Source: Paraphoma chrysanthemicola
Lineage: Eukaryota > Ascomycota > Dothideomycetes > Pleosporales > Phaeosphaeriaceae
Assembly (NCBI GenBank): GCA_020744225.1
Contig: JAGMWG010000006.1
Location: forward strand, 1,178,001 to 1,242,000
Length of the DNA stretch: 64,000 nt
Direction of reading: 5' to 3'
Part shown: positions 44,128 to 54,561 of the stretch, piece by piece
Position numbering within the stretch: position 1 is the stretch's first letter
Layout: each line of letters starts with the position of its first letter
Translations under genes and position numbers: made by a program
Notes under the pieces: model-generated
Seen by the model: the letters and a program-made list of their open reading frames with translations, nothing else
Database searches by the model: none
What the model was told of the DNA's origin: nothing

Positions 44128-47100
44128 ATGGCTGGTGACGCCGGCCGCTTACCGTCGTCTCTCGCTTCCTCTGTTGGCCCCGTGGGTGACACACGCTATT
44201 CCGCCCCTTCTTCCTCCGCAGGCAGCGCCTACGAATTACATGTCCTGCCTGAAAAAGCAAAGAACAACATAGCCACATCCGAGACGGGACCTGATGACGA
44301 GCACCGTCTCCTCCCTCACTCACGCCGCAACAGCCAGCAGGAGCCAGAGATGTCTCGCGTGCCTCTCCTGGTGCGATCATCTCCGGCCCAGGGTACAGGT
44401 AAGCTAATGCCGCATTGCAGCCTCGTGCGCTTGGTTCATTCCACGTGTTGGGACGGCGCGAGCTCGAGGAATGCACGAAGCTTCTTCTATTGTTCGATCA
44501 TGGATCTGACGAAATCGTAGGTTCCTATGGAGGCGTTCCCATACTCTCTGTGAGCCCTGATGACTCTGACGAGCATCATGTGACCAAGGTGTCCACAAGA
44601 GGCAAGCGGAAAGGGAAAAGCAAACTGGCCACCAGCGTGACTGCACAGACTCCGTGGTTACCAGAACACAGTAATGGAGATCCATCACAGCGGGATACCA
44701 GCCGCAGGTTTTCCACATCGTCGCGGAGAAGACGAAGGGATGAAAGTGGTAGCAGTAAAACGCTAGCGGATGAATTCGATGGTCAGGAAGGATTCCAATT
44801 CGAGGGCCGCTTCAACGCGAGCGGCCTGGATCCGTCAACAGCGGGTGCTCCGCCGCACCTCGACAGCTCCCAGACGTCTGCGAGTAGCACTCACCTTGAA
44901 GACGACGAGGAGGACTCTGAAAGCGACGATCTGCACGACACGAAAGGCAACCCCTCCGATGACTCGCCTTACGCTCAGGTCCGCGCTTCAGTCGCTGCTA
45001 CTGACAACACCTCGCTTTCTATTGACACTCCTCGCATGTGGTTCCTGTCCATCATCTTTGCTATTGCCGGTTCTTCTACAAACCTATTCTTTTCCCTAAG
45101 ATACCCTAGCGTCAGCCTTACTCCTATCATTGCTCTTTTGCTAGTTCATCCACTTGGTCTACTTTGGGACCAAATACTTAAACGACCTGACGACCCCGAA
45201 GAAACATTTCTAGACGGATGCCTTCAGAAAATCGCTTACTCTTCCCACACATCACAGTACAAGACATCCTGGAAAAGGCAGCTACGGCTGTGGTTGGCGC
45301 AGGGCCAGTGGAACGAGAAAGAGCATTGCTGCGTTTATGTCAGCAGTAACGTCTCGTTTGGTTTCGCTTTTGCGACGGATGTGAGAGTTTTGACTGTTCC
45401 TTGGGGTCGTGAGTAACTGACAACTATCTAGGTCATCGTCGAACAGGTCAAGTTCTACCATCAAGACCTTGGCATCATTTACCAGATATTGCTTGTCCTA
45501 TCCACCCAAATACTCGGCTACTCTCTCGCAGGCCTCACGCGACGCTATCTCGTTCGACCCAGCGGGATGATCTGGCCCGCAACGCTAGTGTCAACCGCCA
45601 TGTTCACCGCATTGCACAAGGAAGTTAACAAGCCTGCCAACGGATGGACGATATCTCCACGCAAGTTCTTCGTCCGCATCTTCATCGGCGGCGTTGCATT
45701 CTACTTTTTGCCCGGATTGTTGTTTCCAGCGTTGAGTTCTTTCAACGTGATCACGTGGTTTGCGCCTCGGAACGTTGTTGTAGCCAATCTTGTACGTCAC
45801 TTCCAGCTCGTAAAGGCCGTTTACTAACATGTGTAGTTTGGAGTTGCATCAGGATTAGGCATGTTTCCGGTCACATTCGACTGGGCGCAGATCGCTTACA
45901 TTGGCTCCCCATTGGTGACGCCGTTCTGGGCTGCGATGAACATCGTGGGAGGACTTGTTGTTGTGATGTGGTTTGTGGCGCCACTCATGTGTAAGTACAC
46001 TAACATGCGAGTATCTCGCCTCTGCTAACGCTACCAAGACTACATGAACGTAATGTACTCAGCCTACATGCCGATCTTGTCCGCTGCTGTGTGGGACAAC
46101 CGCGGCAAGAACTACGATGTCAGCAAGATCTTGACCAAAGACTTCTTGTTCGACGAAGCTGCCTACAAGGACTACAGCCGGGTCTACTTACCCATAACAT
46201 ACGTGCTCAGCTATGCTCTTCAATTTGCTGCTCTTACAGCTCTCTTGTCTCACACAGGTTTGTGGCACGGCAAAGATATTTGGAGACAATGGCGCCGCTC
46301 GTGGGCCGAGATTCGAAAGGAGGCAGCGACTGATTACCAGCCTTTAGCGAGGAGCACAACAGGGGATGACCGCCCAACGTCACCAACGATGTACAGAGTC
46401 AGGTCGAGCACAACATCCGAACCGGAGATGGAGGACCTCTTGAATGCTCAAGATGTGCACAACCGGCTGATGCAAAAATACGACGACGTACCAATATTTT
46501 GGTACATTTTGACAGGTGTCAGCATGGCGGCCGTCGGCATGTTCGTCGTGGAGTACTATCCTGTTCATTTGCCATGGTACGGACTACTACTTGCCCTGGG
46601 CATTGGCGCAATCCTGTTCATTCCGATTGGTATCGTCATGGCCATCACCAACCAACAGAGCAGCATATATCTGATCTGCCAACTCATCTGCGGCGTCATG
46701 TTCCCCGGGAGACCAGTCGCAAACATGGTCTTCACTACCTTCGGATACATCTCATCTACTCAAGGTTTGAAATTCGCGTCCGACCTGAAGCTTGGTCACT
46801 ACATGAAGATTCCGCCCCGTATCCTTTTCAAGCTCCAGCTGTCGGTCACTGTCATCTCGAGTTTGGCACAGATTGGTGTACTCAACTGGATGCTCAACTA
46901 CATTCCCGGCATATGCACACCACAAGCCATCAATGGCTTCAACTGCCCCATCGCTCGGGTGCATTTCAACGGCAGTATTCTGTGGGGTGTCGTCGGACCC
47001 AAGCGCTTCTTCGGCCCTGGCGCGCTTTATCGTCCGCTTGTGTGGGCGTTTCTCGTTGGCGCTATCTCACCTGTACCAATCTGGTACTTCGCGCGTCACA

Positions 47101-47500
47101 ATCGGCGATCCATCTTGCGGAAGATCAACCCTGCTGTTGTGTTTGGCAGCCTCAGTTGGATACCGCCAGCCACTGGATTGAATTTCTCCGTTTGGGCCAT
47201 TGTGTGCTACGTTTTCAATTACGAGATCAAGAACCGTCGAAAAGAATGGTGGAAGAAGTATAACATGATGTTGAGCGCAGCATTAGACTCGGGTCTTGCA
47301 TTTGGCGTTGTCGTCATCTTCTTTGGTATCATTTATCCTGGTTGGATGAGTGGATTCAAGTGGTGGGGCACAGAAGTGTACAAACAGGTACGTTTATCGA
47401 CTGTCGATCAGGCTCACAAGTGCTTACAAGACAACAGGGTTGCGACTGGCAAGCATGTCCATACAAGACCCTGGCCCCAGGGGAGACATTCGGACCCTGA
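44128..47500 (+). CDS. OPT-family oligopeptide transporter
   Basis: Exons 44128-44398, 44521-45380, 45432-45791, 45837-45990, 46039-47387 and 47438-47500 encode 1018 residues. The first 280 residues are hydrophilic and Ser/Asp/Glu-rich. OPT signatures then appear: EHCCVYVSSNVSFGFAFATD, VNKPANGWTISPRKFF, YIGSPLVTPFWAAMN, and NPAVVFGSLSWIPPATGLNF, with about 14 membrane segments. The last exon supplies GCDWQACPYKTLAPGETFGP, the usual OPT C-terminus. It imports small peptides or glutathione-like compounds with protons. Intron 1 (122 nt, CTGAC branch, acceptor ATCGTAG) is the least certain join; the frame inside it is also open from 44403 but cannot be reached in phase from exon 1 by a normal-length intron. 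Confidence 0.85.
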
Positions 47501-47766
47501 AATTGGTCAAGATATCGCGTTTCGGTTCTTCAGCATGAGTAATGCATCAAGCAACGGCGTTCGATTGACAAGCATTGGGTTACGCAGTGAATAAACATCA
47601 GCATCGGCGCTCTAGGCGCCATATCTTTATCCCGTCCTTTTGAATAGAATGACAATATTGCATACATTCAATACATCACGGATTTCGCCCCCTCTGTTCT
47701 GGGTTAAGTGGAGCCGCCGACATAATGTTAGCTCCTCATGACTGCGGCAAAACCAAAAGAGATGGA

Positions 47767-47976
47767 TGGAAGCAGCCAGATTCGAACTGGCATCTCCCGC
47801 ATCACCCCGCCCAACGATGAACTTGCAGGAACTTGAACTCGAAGAACTCGCTTGAACTCGAACTGGGTCTCATGGGTCACCTTGAACTCGCGCGCGCGAC
47901 TAAACTCGAAGCTCGATTCGCCAGGCGGCGGCTCCAGCCATTTAGTGCGAGTGCCTTACCATTAAGCCATGCGTCC
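47767..47976 (-). tRNA. tRNA-like locus 1 with 139-nt intron, identity unassigned
   Basis: On the minus strand the acceptor arms GGACGCA and TGCTTCC pair with one mismatch, and the discriminator base is A. The D-arm carries a perfect A box TGGCTTAATGG. The T-arm is GCCAG-TTCGAAT-CTGGC. The anticodon stem CTCGC/GCGGG is split by a long intron (about 47802-47940) rich in TTGAACTCG repeats. Mature length would be 71 nt. Position 33 would be C instead of U for any simple splice at 37/38 (anticodon would read TAA), so either splicing is unusual or this is a pseudogene. Confidence 0.5.
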
Positions 47977-48291
47977 TTAGTGATTATTAATAAGATAATA
48001 TAAAACTTTGTGAGCCATCTGGTGTAGGAGATGAATGGGTGGATAAGTTTTCTCGATTGCATGTTGGAAGATGCTCGAAGCATCAGCGCGAAGTAAAATA
48101 CAGAACTAAAAGTAAAAAGACTAGTATTAGTTCAATATAGCAATACACCAGCAATCTAATTCGCAAGTCTTTTCAGCAAAAAGAGAAAACCAAACATCTG
48201 CAAGTCCATAGCACGCCCTGAGTTGGCCCTCGCTGTGCGCAGTTTCACAATTCAATGCACTGTTTCTGGCAAAGAACAAGAAGAAATAGAC
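47977..48291. other. Spacer between tRNA-like loci
   Basis: AT-rich spacer, no gene seen. Confidence 0.5.
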
Positions 48292-48490
48292 TGGGCACAG
48301 TCGGACTCGAACCGACATCCCCCGCATCACGACCGCCCGGCGAGCTTGATAAGCTTGGTCAAGAGCTTGATAGCTTGCTAGGGTCAATTGCGGGCGCCCG
48401 ACTTTCCGCTTGGAGCCTGGAGAGCCTGGAGTGGTGCCGGGCGTCGCTAGGCCATTGTGTGCGGATGCGTTACCATTACGCTATGTGCCC
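48292..48490 (-). tRNA. tRNA-like locus 2 with 128-nt intron, identity unassigned
   Basis: Acceptor arms GGGCACA/TGTGCCC pair perfectly; discriminator A. Perfect A box TAGCGTAATGG and perfect B box GGTTCGAGTCC, with T-arm GTCGG-TTCGAGT-CCGAC. Anticodon stem TCCGC/GCGGG encloses a 128-nt intron (about 48327-48454) whose ends CGACGCCCGGC and GCCGGGCGGTCG pair into a long helix. Mature form would be 71 nt with loop ACACAAT (anticodon ACA, C at position 33). Shares layout and the GTGATGCGGG block with locus 1 about 500 bp away. Confidence 0.6.
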
Positions 48491-48702
48491 AAAGGACGTT
48501 TATTGAGGTGTGGGTGTGTTTGGTGGGATTATATACACAAGAGAGGTATTTCTGGGCGTTGTCTGGGCGTTGTAGTGAGATATGAGGGCGGGATGTGGAG
48601 GTGAGGGTAGTTCGGGGATTGTAGATGTTTTTGTGATTATAGATATGCTGTATGATGCTAAATATTGCTATAACAAGATATGTATGCAGTGTGTTGAAGA
48701 CG

Positions 48703-50889
48703 CTATAACTCTCCTTCTGTCTTCATGTAGACCTCGAATCGTCGCGCAATCTCCAACATCTCTGCATCTAGTCTACTTCCGCTTAAGAACGTCACGCTGA
48801 AGGGCAGAGTCCCTTCCTCTTCTTTCCCACTCAGCTCAGACACAGGATATGTGCCTGCAGGAACTGCGACACCGCACAGATCAAGCACATTACCGCAATG
48901 CGTGAACTCACCTAGCACACTGTTCTTTTTGATGGGATCGGCGAGTACTTCTTCGATCGTCCAGTGTGTCGGCGCAGTAGGTACAACAATCACATCGACG
49001 CCTTCTGCAGAGTATGCGAAGACTTGATCCGCTTGCCGTGTGTACAAGGCTTTCGCTTGTAGGTCGCGGTACGCTTGTACTGCCGAGCTTTGACGTGCGA
49101 CAACAGCGTCCATGAGCTGAGCGATGACGGGATGCAGGGCTGATCGATTCTTCTCTAGAAAGTCGTCTGGTAGTGAAGCAAGGCGCTCAGACACGAAAGT
49201 CCCATCGTAGAGTAGCTGACCAGCCTTGTGGAAGGGTGACCAGTCAATGGGCGTTAGAACACCTCCCATCTTCTGGAGCTTGGCTACAGTCTCGTTGAAC
49301 TTCCGGCGGGCTGGCCGAGAGCAAATGGCGAGAGCTTCGGGTGGTGGGATGCCGAACTTGAAGGCTGAGGCTTGGGGCCCAATGCTGTTGATGTGTCGTT
49401 CGAACGCAATAACGGGTTTGGCGTAGGGATCAAGTTCATCGTAGCCTTCGAGGATTTGCCAAAGCGTGCGTGCGTCAGAAACCGTCTTAGCAGACAGTGC
49501 TATGCAGTCGAGAGATAGGCAAGCTGGTGTGACGCCACGAAAAGATATGGTGCCTCTCGTTGGTTTGTACCCGACGATGCCGTTGAACCCAGCGGGAACT
49601 CTACCCGAGCCTGCGGTATCTGTGGCTAGACTGAATGAGACTAGATTTGCACCGACTGATACCGCACTTCCACTGCTTGAGCCGCCGCTGATGTAGTCTT
49701 TGTGGTATACGGAGTGCGTGATGCCGTAGGGGCTTCGACAACCCACAAGTCCAGTTGCTAGTTGATCAAGGTTCACCTTGCCAATGAAGAGAGCGCCCTC
49801 AGTGATCACCCTGTCGTATACGACAGCCGATACAGGTGGTACATGACTGAGTACTGGGCATGCGGTCGTAGTGGGAATGCCTTGAACATCAATGCTGTCC
49901 TTGACGCTGAAAGGTACTCCAAAAAGTGGTGGAAGTGCTGTCCGATCGGAGAACTTGGCTGCCAGCTTCGTCGCAGCCTCGATCGCTTTGTCACGGGGCT
50001 CGAGATGTATCCACACTGCGGCATCGATCTTGTGGTAGGCATCAATCTTATCATAGATGGCCTCAATGACCGCGACGGGCGAGAGTCCATTCTTGTATGC
50101 TTGTTGTAAGCTTGGTATAGTGAGATCGCCATCAAAGGCTGGTGGTGTCTGAGGTGGTGTGGACCCGCCTTTCGGGCTTGTGGTACACAGAGGCTTGAGT
50201 ACGTCCAGGAGTGGTTGCAAGCCGCCAATGAACCCGAAAAGACCTTGCGACCAATGTATCATGTCTAGCGTAGACTTCTTGAAGCATGCATCATTGTAAC
50301 CACTTGTTGCTTCTTCAATGCCACAGCACTCAAACCCCCGATCATTTGCTTCTCGGATTGTGGTCGCGAAGCAGCACTCCGTGGTCACTCCTGAAACAAT
50401 GAGATGTGTTATAGCACGTGCTTTGAGCGCATGTAGGATGGTGGTGTTCCAGAACGATCCTTTGCCTGGCTTGTCGATCACTACCTCCCCAGGCAGTGGC
50501 TGAAGCTCATCGACGATATCGTGCCCGTACTCCCCTCGTGTGAGCAGTCGTCCAAGCTCTCCCTTCTCACCAATGATAAGTTTATGTTGAGTATTTCCTG
50601 GTGCTGCGGATTGCCGAACAAGCTTGGATGAGGGACAATCTGACAAGTCCGGCTTGTGCCCCTCACGAGTGTGCACAATTGTTAAGCCGGCACCTCGACA
50701 TGCTTCGAGAAGTTTTTTAGTCGGTGCTATTGAAGCTTGGACAGCTTCAAGATTGCCTCCTTGTATCTCTCCGAAGCCTTTGGCGAGAAGGAAGTCTCTC
50801 TGCATATCAATGACGAGGAGAGCTGTGTGCTCAAGAGGGAATGTGAAAGCATAAGGCTTTGCATCGAAAGAAAGTAGTGGGGACGTCAT
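48703..50889 (-). CDS. Fusion: isochorismatase-family (biuret-hydrolase-like) + allophanate-hydrolase-like amidase
   Basis: An intronless 728-residue protein. Residues about 20-230 are a cysteine hydrolase of the isochorismatase fold: Asp28 (LVIDMQRDF), Lys140 (VIDKPGKGSF) and Cys173 (SGVTTECCFATT) form the triad. This is the family of biuret hydrolase (BiuH) and ureidoacrylate hydrolase (RutB). Residues about 255-720 are an amidase-signature domain: Lys330 (GVPFSVKDSID), cis-Ser404 (GGSSSGSA) and nucleophile Ser428 (TDTAGSGRVPAGF). IGKVNLDQLATGLVGCRSPYG, VPTAPT and the NVLDLCGVAVP block point to allophanate hydrolase. Its C-terminal decarboxylation domain is missing. Together the halves could turn biuret into allophanate and then release ammonia. 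Divergent from an NCS1 permease. The substrate is inferred. Confidence 0.8.
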   Translation of the reverse strand: MTSPLLSFDAKPYAFTFPLEHTALLVIDMQRDFLLAKGFGEIQGGNLEAVQASIAPTKKLLEACRGAGLTIVHTREGHKPDLSDCPSSKLVRQSAAPGNTQHKLIIGEKGELGRLLTRGEYGHDIVDELQPLPGEVVIDKPGKGSFWNTTILHALKARAITHLIVSGVTTECCFATTIREANDRGFECCGIEEATSGYNDACFKKSTLDMIHWSQGLFGFIGGLQPLLDVLKPLCTTSPKGGSTPPQTPPAFDGDLTIPSLQQAYKNGLSPVAVIEAIYDKIDAYHKIDAAVWIHLEPRDKAIEAATKLAAKFSDRTALPPLFGVPFSVKDSIDVQGIPTTTACPVLSHVPPVSAVVYDRVITEGALFIGKVNLDQLATGLVGCRSPYGITHSVYHKDYISGGSSSGSAVSVGANLVSFSLATDTAGSGRVPAGFNGIVGYKPTRGTISFRGVTPACLSLDCIALSAKTVSDARTLWQILEGYDELDPYAKPVIAFERHINSIGPQASAFKFGIPPPEALAICSRPARRKFNETVAKLQKMGGVLTPIDWSPFHKAGQLLYDGTFVSERLASLPDDFLEKNRSALHPVIAQLMDAVVARQSSAVQAYRDLQAKALYTRQADQVFAYSAEGVDVIVVPTAPTHWTIEEVLADPIKKNSVLGEFTHCGNVLDLCGVAVPAGTYPVSELSGKEEEGTLPFSVTFLSGSRLDAEMLEIARRFEVYMKTEGEL

Positions 50890-51586
50890 CTCGTTGATCG
50901 TGTAGTGGTTCTGGTGTGAAGAACAATCTTGCGAAGAAAGATATCTTGATCATTCAAGTCGCATCCGTCTCAGCCGGCGAAGGTAATAAGAAAAGGAACG
51001 TTAATGGCTTGCAACTTCTAAGCTCAGCTGATGAGAGGTTGGTAGAGAAGAAAGATAGGCGCAATAAACGTGGGAGAATAGCCAGGAAACCTACATGCTA
51101 ATCACAACATCTACTTGGGGGATTTGGTGATATCAAAGCTCGCCGCTGCGGCGGGCCGAAGGCAGGCGGCGGCGCGACACTTCTTTATCTGTGGGGTTGA
51201 CAAGACGCCATACCTGATCGACTCTAGTGGAATCCCCTTCGCATGCCACGACCAACCAGCGCATCGCCAACCATGTTCAGCTCCATCAAGTCATCACATT
51301 CGGCTTCGCAAGAGTCTTTTCAACTGGCGCTAGGCGCATCGTCCTGGTCTTGCATGATACACATCACATTTGGGTGCTGGTCGCGCCATGTCGCGCCGAC
51401 AGGCTCCTATCTCTGGGCACAATGAGGACCGCGATATGGCCGTCTTGGAAGAAGATACTTGATCTAGAGCGATGTATGCTTGTCTCGTATCAAATATATG
51501 TACATGCAAGGAGCCCATGGTCTCCTCATCAGGTCAGATCCGGCAGGTAGATTGCAGCATCGTTCGCCCAAGATCCCATTATCAAG
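50890..51586. promoter_or_regulatory. Bidirectional promoter of hydrolase fusion and permease
   Basis: 697 bp between two divergent starts. It holds a CGG-rich cluster: palindrome GCCGCTGCGGC (51142-51152) overlapping CGGGCCG (51152-51158), a possible Zn2Cys6 site. An AGATAG (HGATAR, GATA-factor type) lies near 51052. Function is inferred from motifs. Confidence 0.4.
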
Positions 51587-53762
51587 ATGTCCGTACTCAA
51601 GGCAAGACTCGCGCCTCACTTCCACCTCAGGGTTCCCTCTGAGAGTGGTAAGTATGGGTCACGTTGGAGCAACAAAGGTATGTCTGGCTTTGACCACTGC
51701 GGATCTTGGTTGACCATATCAGATCTCGACCCTGTTCCTCCAGCGCAGCGAACATGGGGCGCGATAGATTATTGGGCCTATGTATGTATACTCAACAACA
51801 CAATCACGAGAAACCCACTGACTTACTATGGCAGTGGTGCAGCGATATGCTTGCACCGCCTCTGGCAGCGACTGTCAGCAGTAAGTCTTGTTCACGTAGT
51901 GAGCAGGCTAGACAATGACTGACTTGGTATCTTTCACTCGACAGGTGTCATGGCTCTTGGCTTCACCGCCAGAGAGACGATTCCCATCGTATTCTTTGGC
52001 TTTGCTATTTGTAGCGTGGTCATTACGTTGACTGGCAAGATGGGTGCCACATACTCTGTGCCCTTTCCAGTCATTATACGGAGCATTTTCGGCATGTACG
52101 GCTCTTTCCCAGCTATTTGCATCCGAGGTAAGGACTCTTGATATCCCTCAATTCTTGTAAACTGACGACTTTTAGCTTTTGTTGCGCTTATGTGGACGGC
52201 CATCCTCACCGTGCAAGCTGGCAACTTCCTTCAACGATGCATCGAGGCTATCTGGCCTAGCTTCATAAACTTCCCAAATCATCTCTCCGAGAGTGCAGGT
52301 ATTGATTGTAAGTCGCTATAACGGTCAATGCTCAGGAACTACTACTAACGAGTGCATAGCCGCTGGCCTACTTTGCGTGTTCTTGTACTGGTTCATGCAG
52401 ACGGGTCTTGCGTTGATGCCAATCTCAAAACTTCGGATCCTTTTTTGGGTCAAGGGTGTCATTGTGCCGCCCACTTTCTTTGCCTTGTTCCTATGGGCTG
52501 TAATAGTGACCAAGGGGTGAGTACCAGCGTCCCCAATCCTCCTTCGTTCTATAGGGTTTAGTACTGACAGCCTGCCCAGTGGCGGCCCCTTGATCAAGGG
52601 AAAGCTGGAAATCACAAGCGACTACATGAATACTGCCTACTCGGCACTGACTGGGCTCAATGTCATCATCGGCTTGTTCTCCTCTCTCGCGGTCAATATG
52701 CCCGATTTCGGAAGATTTTCGAAGAACAAACTGGCTGGCCCTCACCAGTTTTTAGCCTTGCCCATTATTGGTACCTTGGGAGCGTTGACGCCTATTTTCG
52801 TCACCGACGCACACTCCTACTTGTGGGGTGAATTCGAGTGGTATATTGCTCTCCAGTATCTTGAACCTACGTTGTCTGACGCAGTAATCTAGGTATATGC
52901 CAGCAGTGATCGCAAAATTCGATTCACGCGCTGCTAAGTTTTTTGTATCGGCTGCTTTCATCCTAGCCACCATCGGCAATCAAGTCGCTGCGGGAACTTA
53001 TCCGTTCAGTAATGTAGGCGATGTCAATCGGATGCTCGATGTACTGTGACTGACTCTAGTCCTCTAGGATATCACCGGAATGGCCCCCAAGTATATCAAT
53101 ATTTTCAGAGCGACTGTATTCATATCAATCTTCTGCATCATATCAACCCCATGGAATATCATCAAGAATGCAAGTGGTCTATTGGCGTTCCTCTCTGGCT
53201 AGTCTTGTTTGATGGGTCCTCTGGCGGGTGAGTGAACGCTTCATTTGTTTGCGCTTGCTTCAGGTGCTAACGTAATCTTTCAACTCGTAGGCACAATGGT
53301 ATGCGATTACTACCTTATCAAGAAGCGCAAACTCGACGTCGACCAACTGTACACCGACCGTGGCATCTACTGGTACAATGGGGGTTGGAATTGGAGAGCT
53401 TATGCTTCCTTCGTAATAGGCTTTGCACCACTCCTACCAGGCTTTGCAAAGAGTATCGACCACAGCCTCAACGTCGGTGGTGCATGGAAGGTACAGGACC
53501 TTTGCTTGTTACGATTAGACAAGTGCTAACAACACTACAGATTTATTCTTTTGCTTGGATATTCGGATTCTTCACGTCGGTTTTGGTGCACTACATCATC
53601 TGCACTTACATCTCAGTCCCAGTTCAGTCCATGGTAGAGATTCCGGTATATCCTCCGCAGAAGGGGGAGGAGACTCCGTCCGTCATCGAGGGCGAAGACT
53701 CATCGGCGAAAGAGACTTTTGTGACAACTACTAAAGAGAAGGATGTTGGAAATTTGGCTTGA
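51587..53762 (+). pseudogene. NCS1-family nucleobase/ureide permease with one in-frame TAG
   Basis: Eleven exons: 51587-51677, 51723-51781, 51835-51880, 51945-52127, 52176-52307, 52360-52516, 52580-52840, 52893-53013, 53068-53227, 53291-53490 and 53541-53762. They join in frame to 544 codons. NCS1 blocks are DLDPVPPAQRTWGAIDYWAY, WCSDMLAPPLAATVSSVMA, NMPDFGRFSKN, NQVAAGTYPFSNDITGMAPK and CDYYLIKKRKLDVDQLY, with about 12 membrane segments. All ten introns have good splice sites. The single defect is TAG at 53200-53202 in LLAFLSG-stop-SCLMGPLAG, where the family usually has Tyr. Protein past this point is well conserved, so the change is recent, a sequence error, or recoded. Likely cargo is a nucleobase, allantoin or related ureide. 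Confidence 0.8.
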
Positions 53763-54561
53763 TCGCCCGCACACTTAAGATGCCCGGAAAGACAAGACAT
53801 GCGTTTTGTTAGCGTTTTGTTAGCACGACACTGAAAGCCACAGATCGTGGTGTGTCGGAACGCTCACGAATCGCCCCCCAGATTTGTCCTCTTGACTAGA
53901 ATATTATCAGTCGTTTCAATTAATCGCGGCTGGGTTTCTCCGAGCATTTTTGACTAGCGACCGAAAGCGAAGTTCCTATTAGTTGAGTGGCTGAATAATG
54001 TTCGCTTAAATATTGACCTCATTGGCTGTTTGTTTTACTTCTTATCTCGCAATGGATGTCCTCACCGTCGCTATCATGCCCACATCTCATCTTCAGCCTA
54101 AGGCCCGATGCCCCGCAATCTCCAAGTTGGCGGGTTCCTCAGGGCGTCTGCAGGTGCTTCTAGCGAGTTGCACAAAGCGTTCCTTTTACCAACGTCCGGG
54201 ATCATTACCATTACTTCGGGAGTATATTAATGGACCAGTCGAGAAGAGATCATCGACCAAACTGTGCATCTTGAAAGCTCTTTGACACCACATTATCGCC
54301 TCGCGACTGCGGGAAGTTATTCACTTTAAACAGGACGCACCTAGCTTGGACGAACTAGCTGCCCAACTGCGTGCTTTATCACGATTTGCGCCAGTGCCGA
54401 AGGACGTCGATTTGCGCGAAGAATCGAAAGGAGCACCTTTTCCTGGAAGATACATCGACTGGCCTGCATCGACTGGCCTGCATCGACTCTCTTACCAGAT
54501 TGGGCGTGGCACCTAACGCTACTACTGCTTTTGGTTGAGCTGGTCCGAGGAGGATCTCAGG
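53763..54561. other. Intergenic, promoter of the Dal81-like regulator
   Basis: No supported gene. Contains an 11-bp direct repeat GCGTTTTGTTA at 53801-53822 and the 14-bp tandem repeat at 54453-54488. Confidence 0.5.
54453..54488 (+). repeat. 14-bp tandem repeat, 2.6 copies
   Basis: CATCGACTGGCCTG occurs twice in tandem and then as a partial CATCGACT, ending about 75 bp upstream of the regulator start. The copies are identical. Confidence 0.8.

Noticed and set aside
44403..44520. Frame open upstream of the OPT exon 2, suggesting coding sequence here
   Set aside because: It cannot be reached in phase from exon 1 except by a 22-nt intron. A 122-nt intron ending ATCGTAG with a CTGAC branch joins in frame instead.
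53180..53290. Alternative splicing that would skip the TAG in the permease
   Set aside because: Using earlier GT donors would delete a whole conserved membrane segment, so it does not rescue a normal protein.
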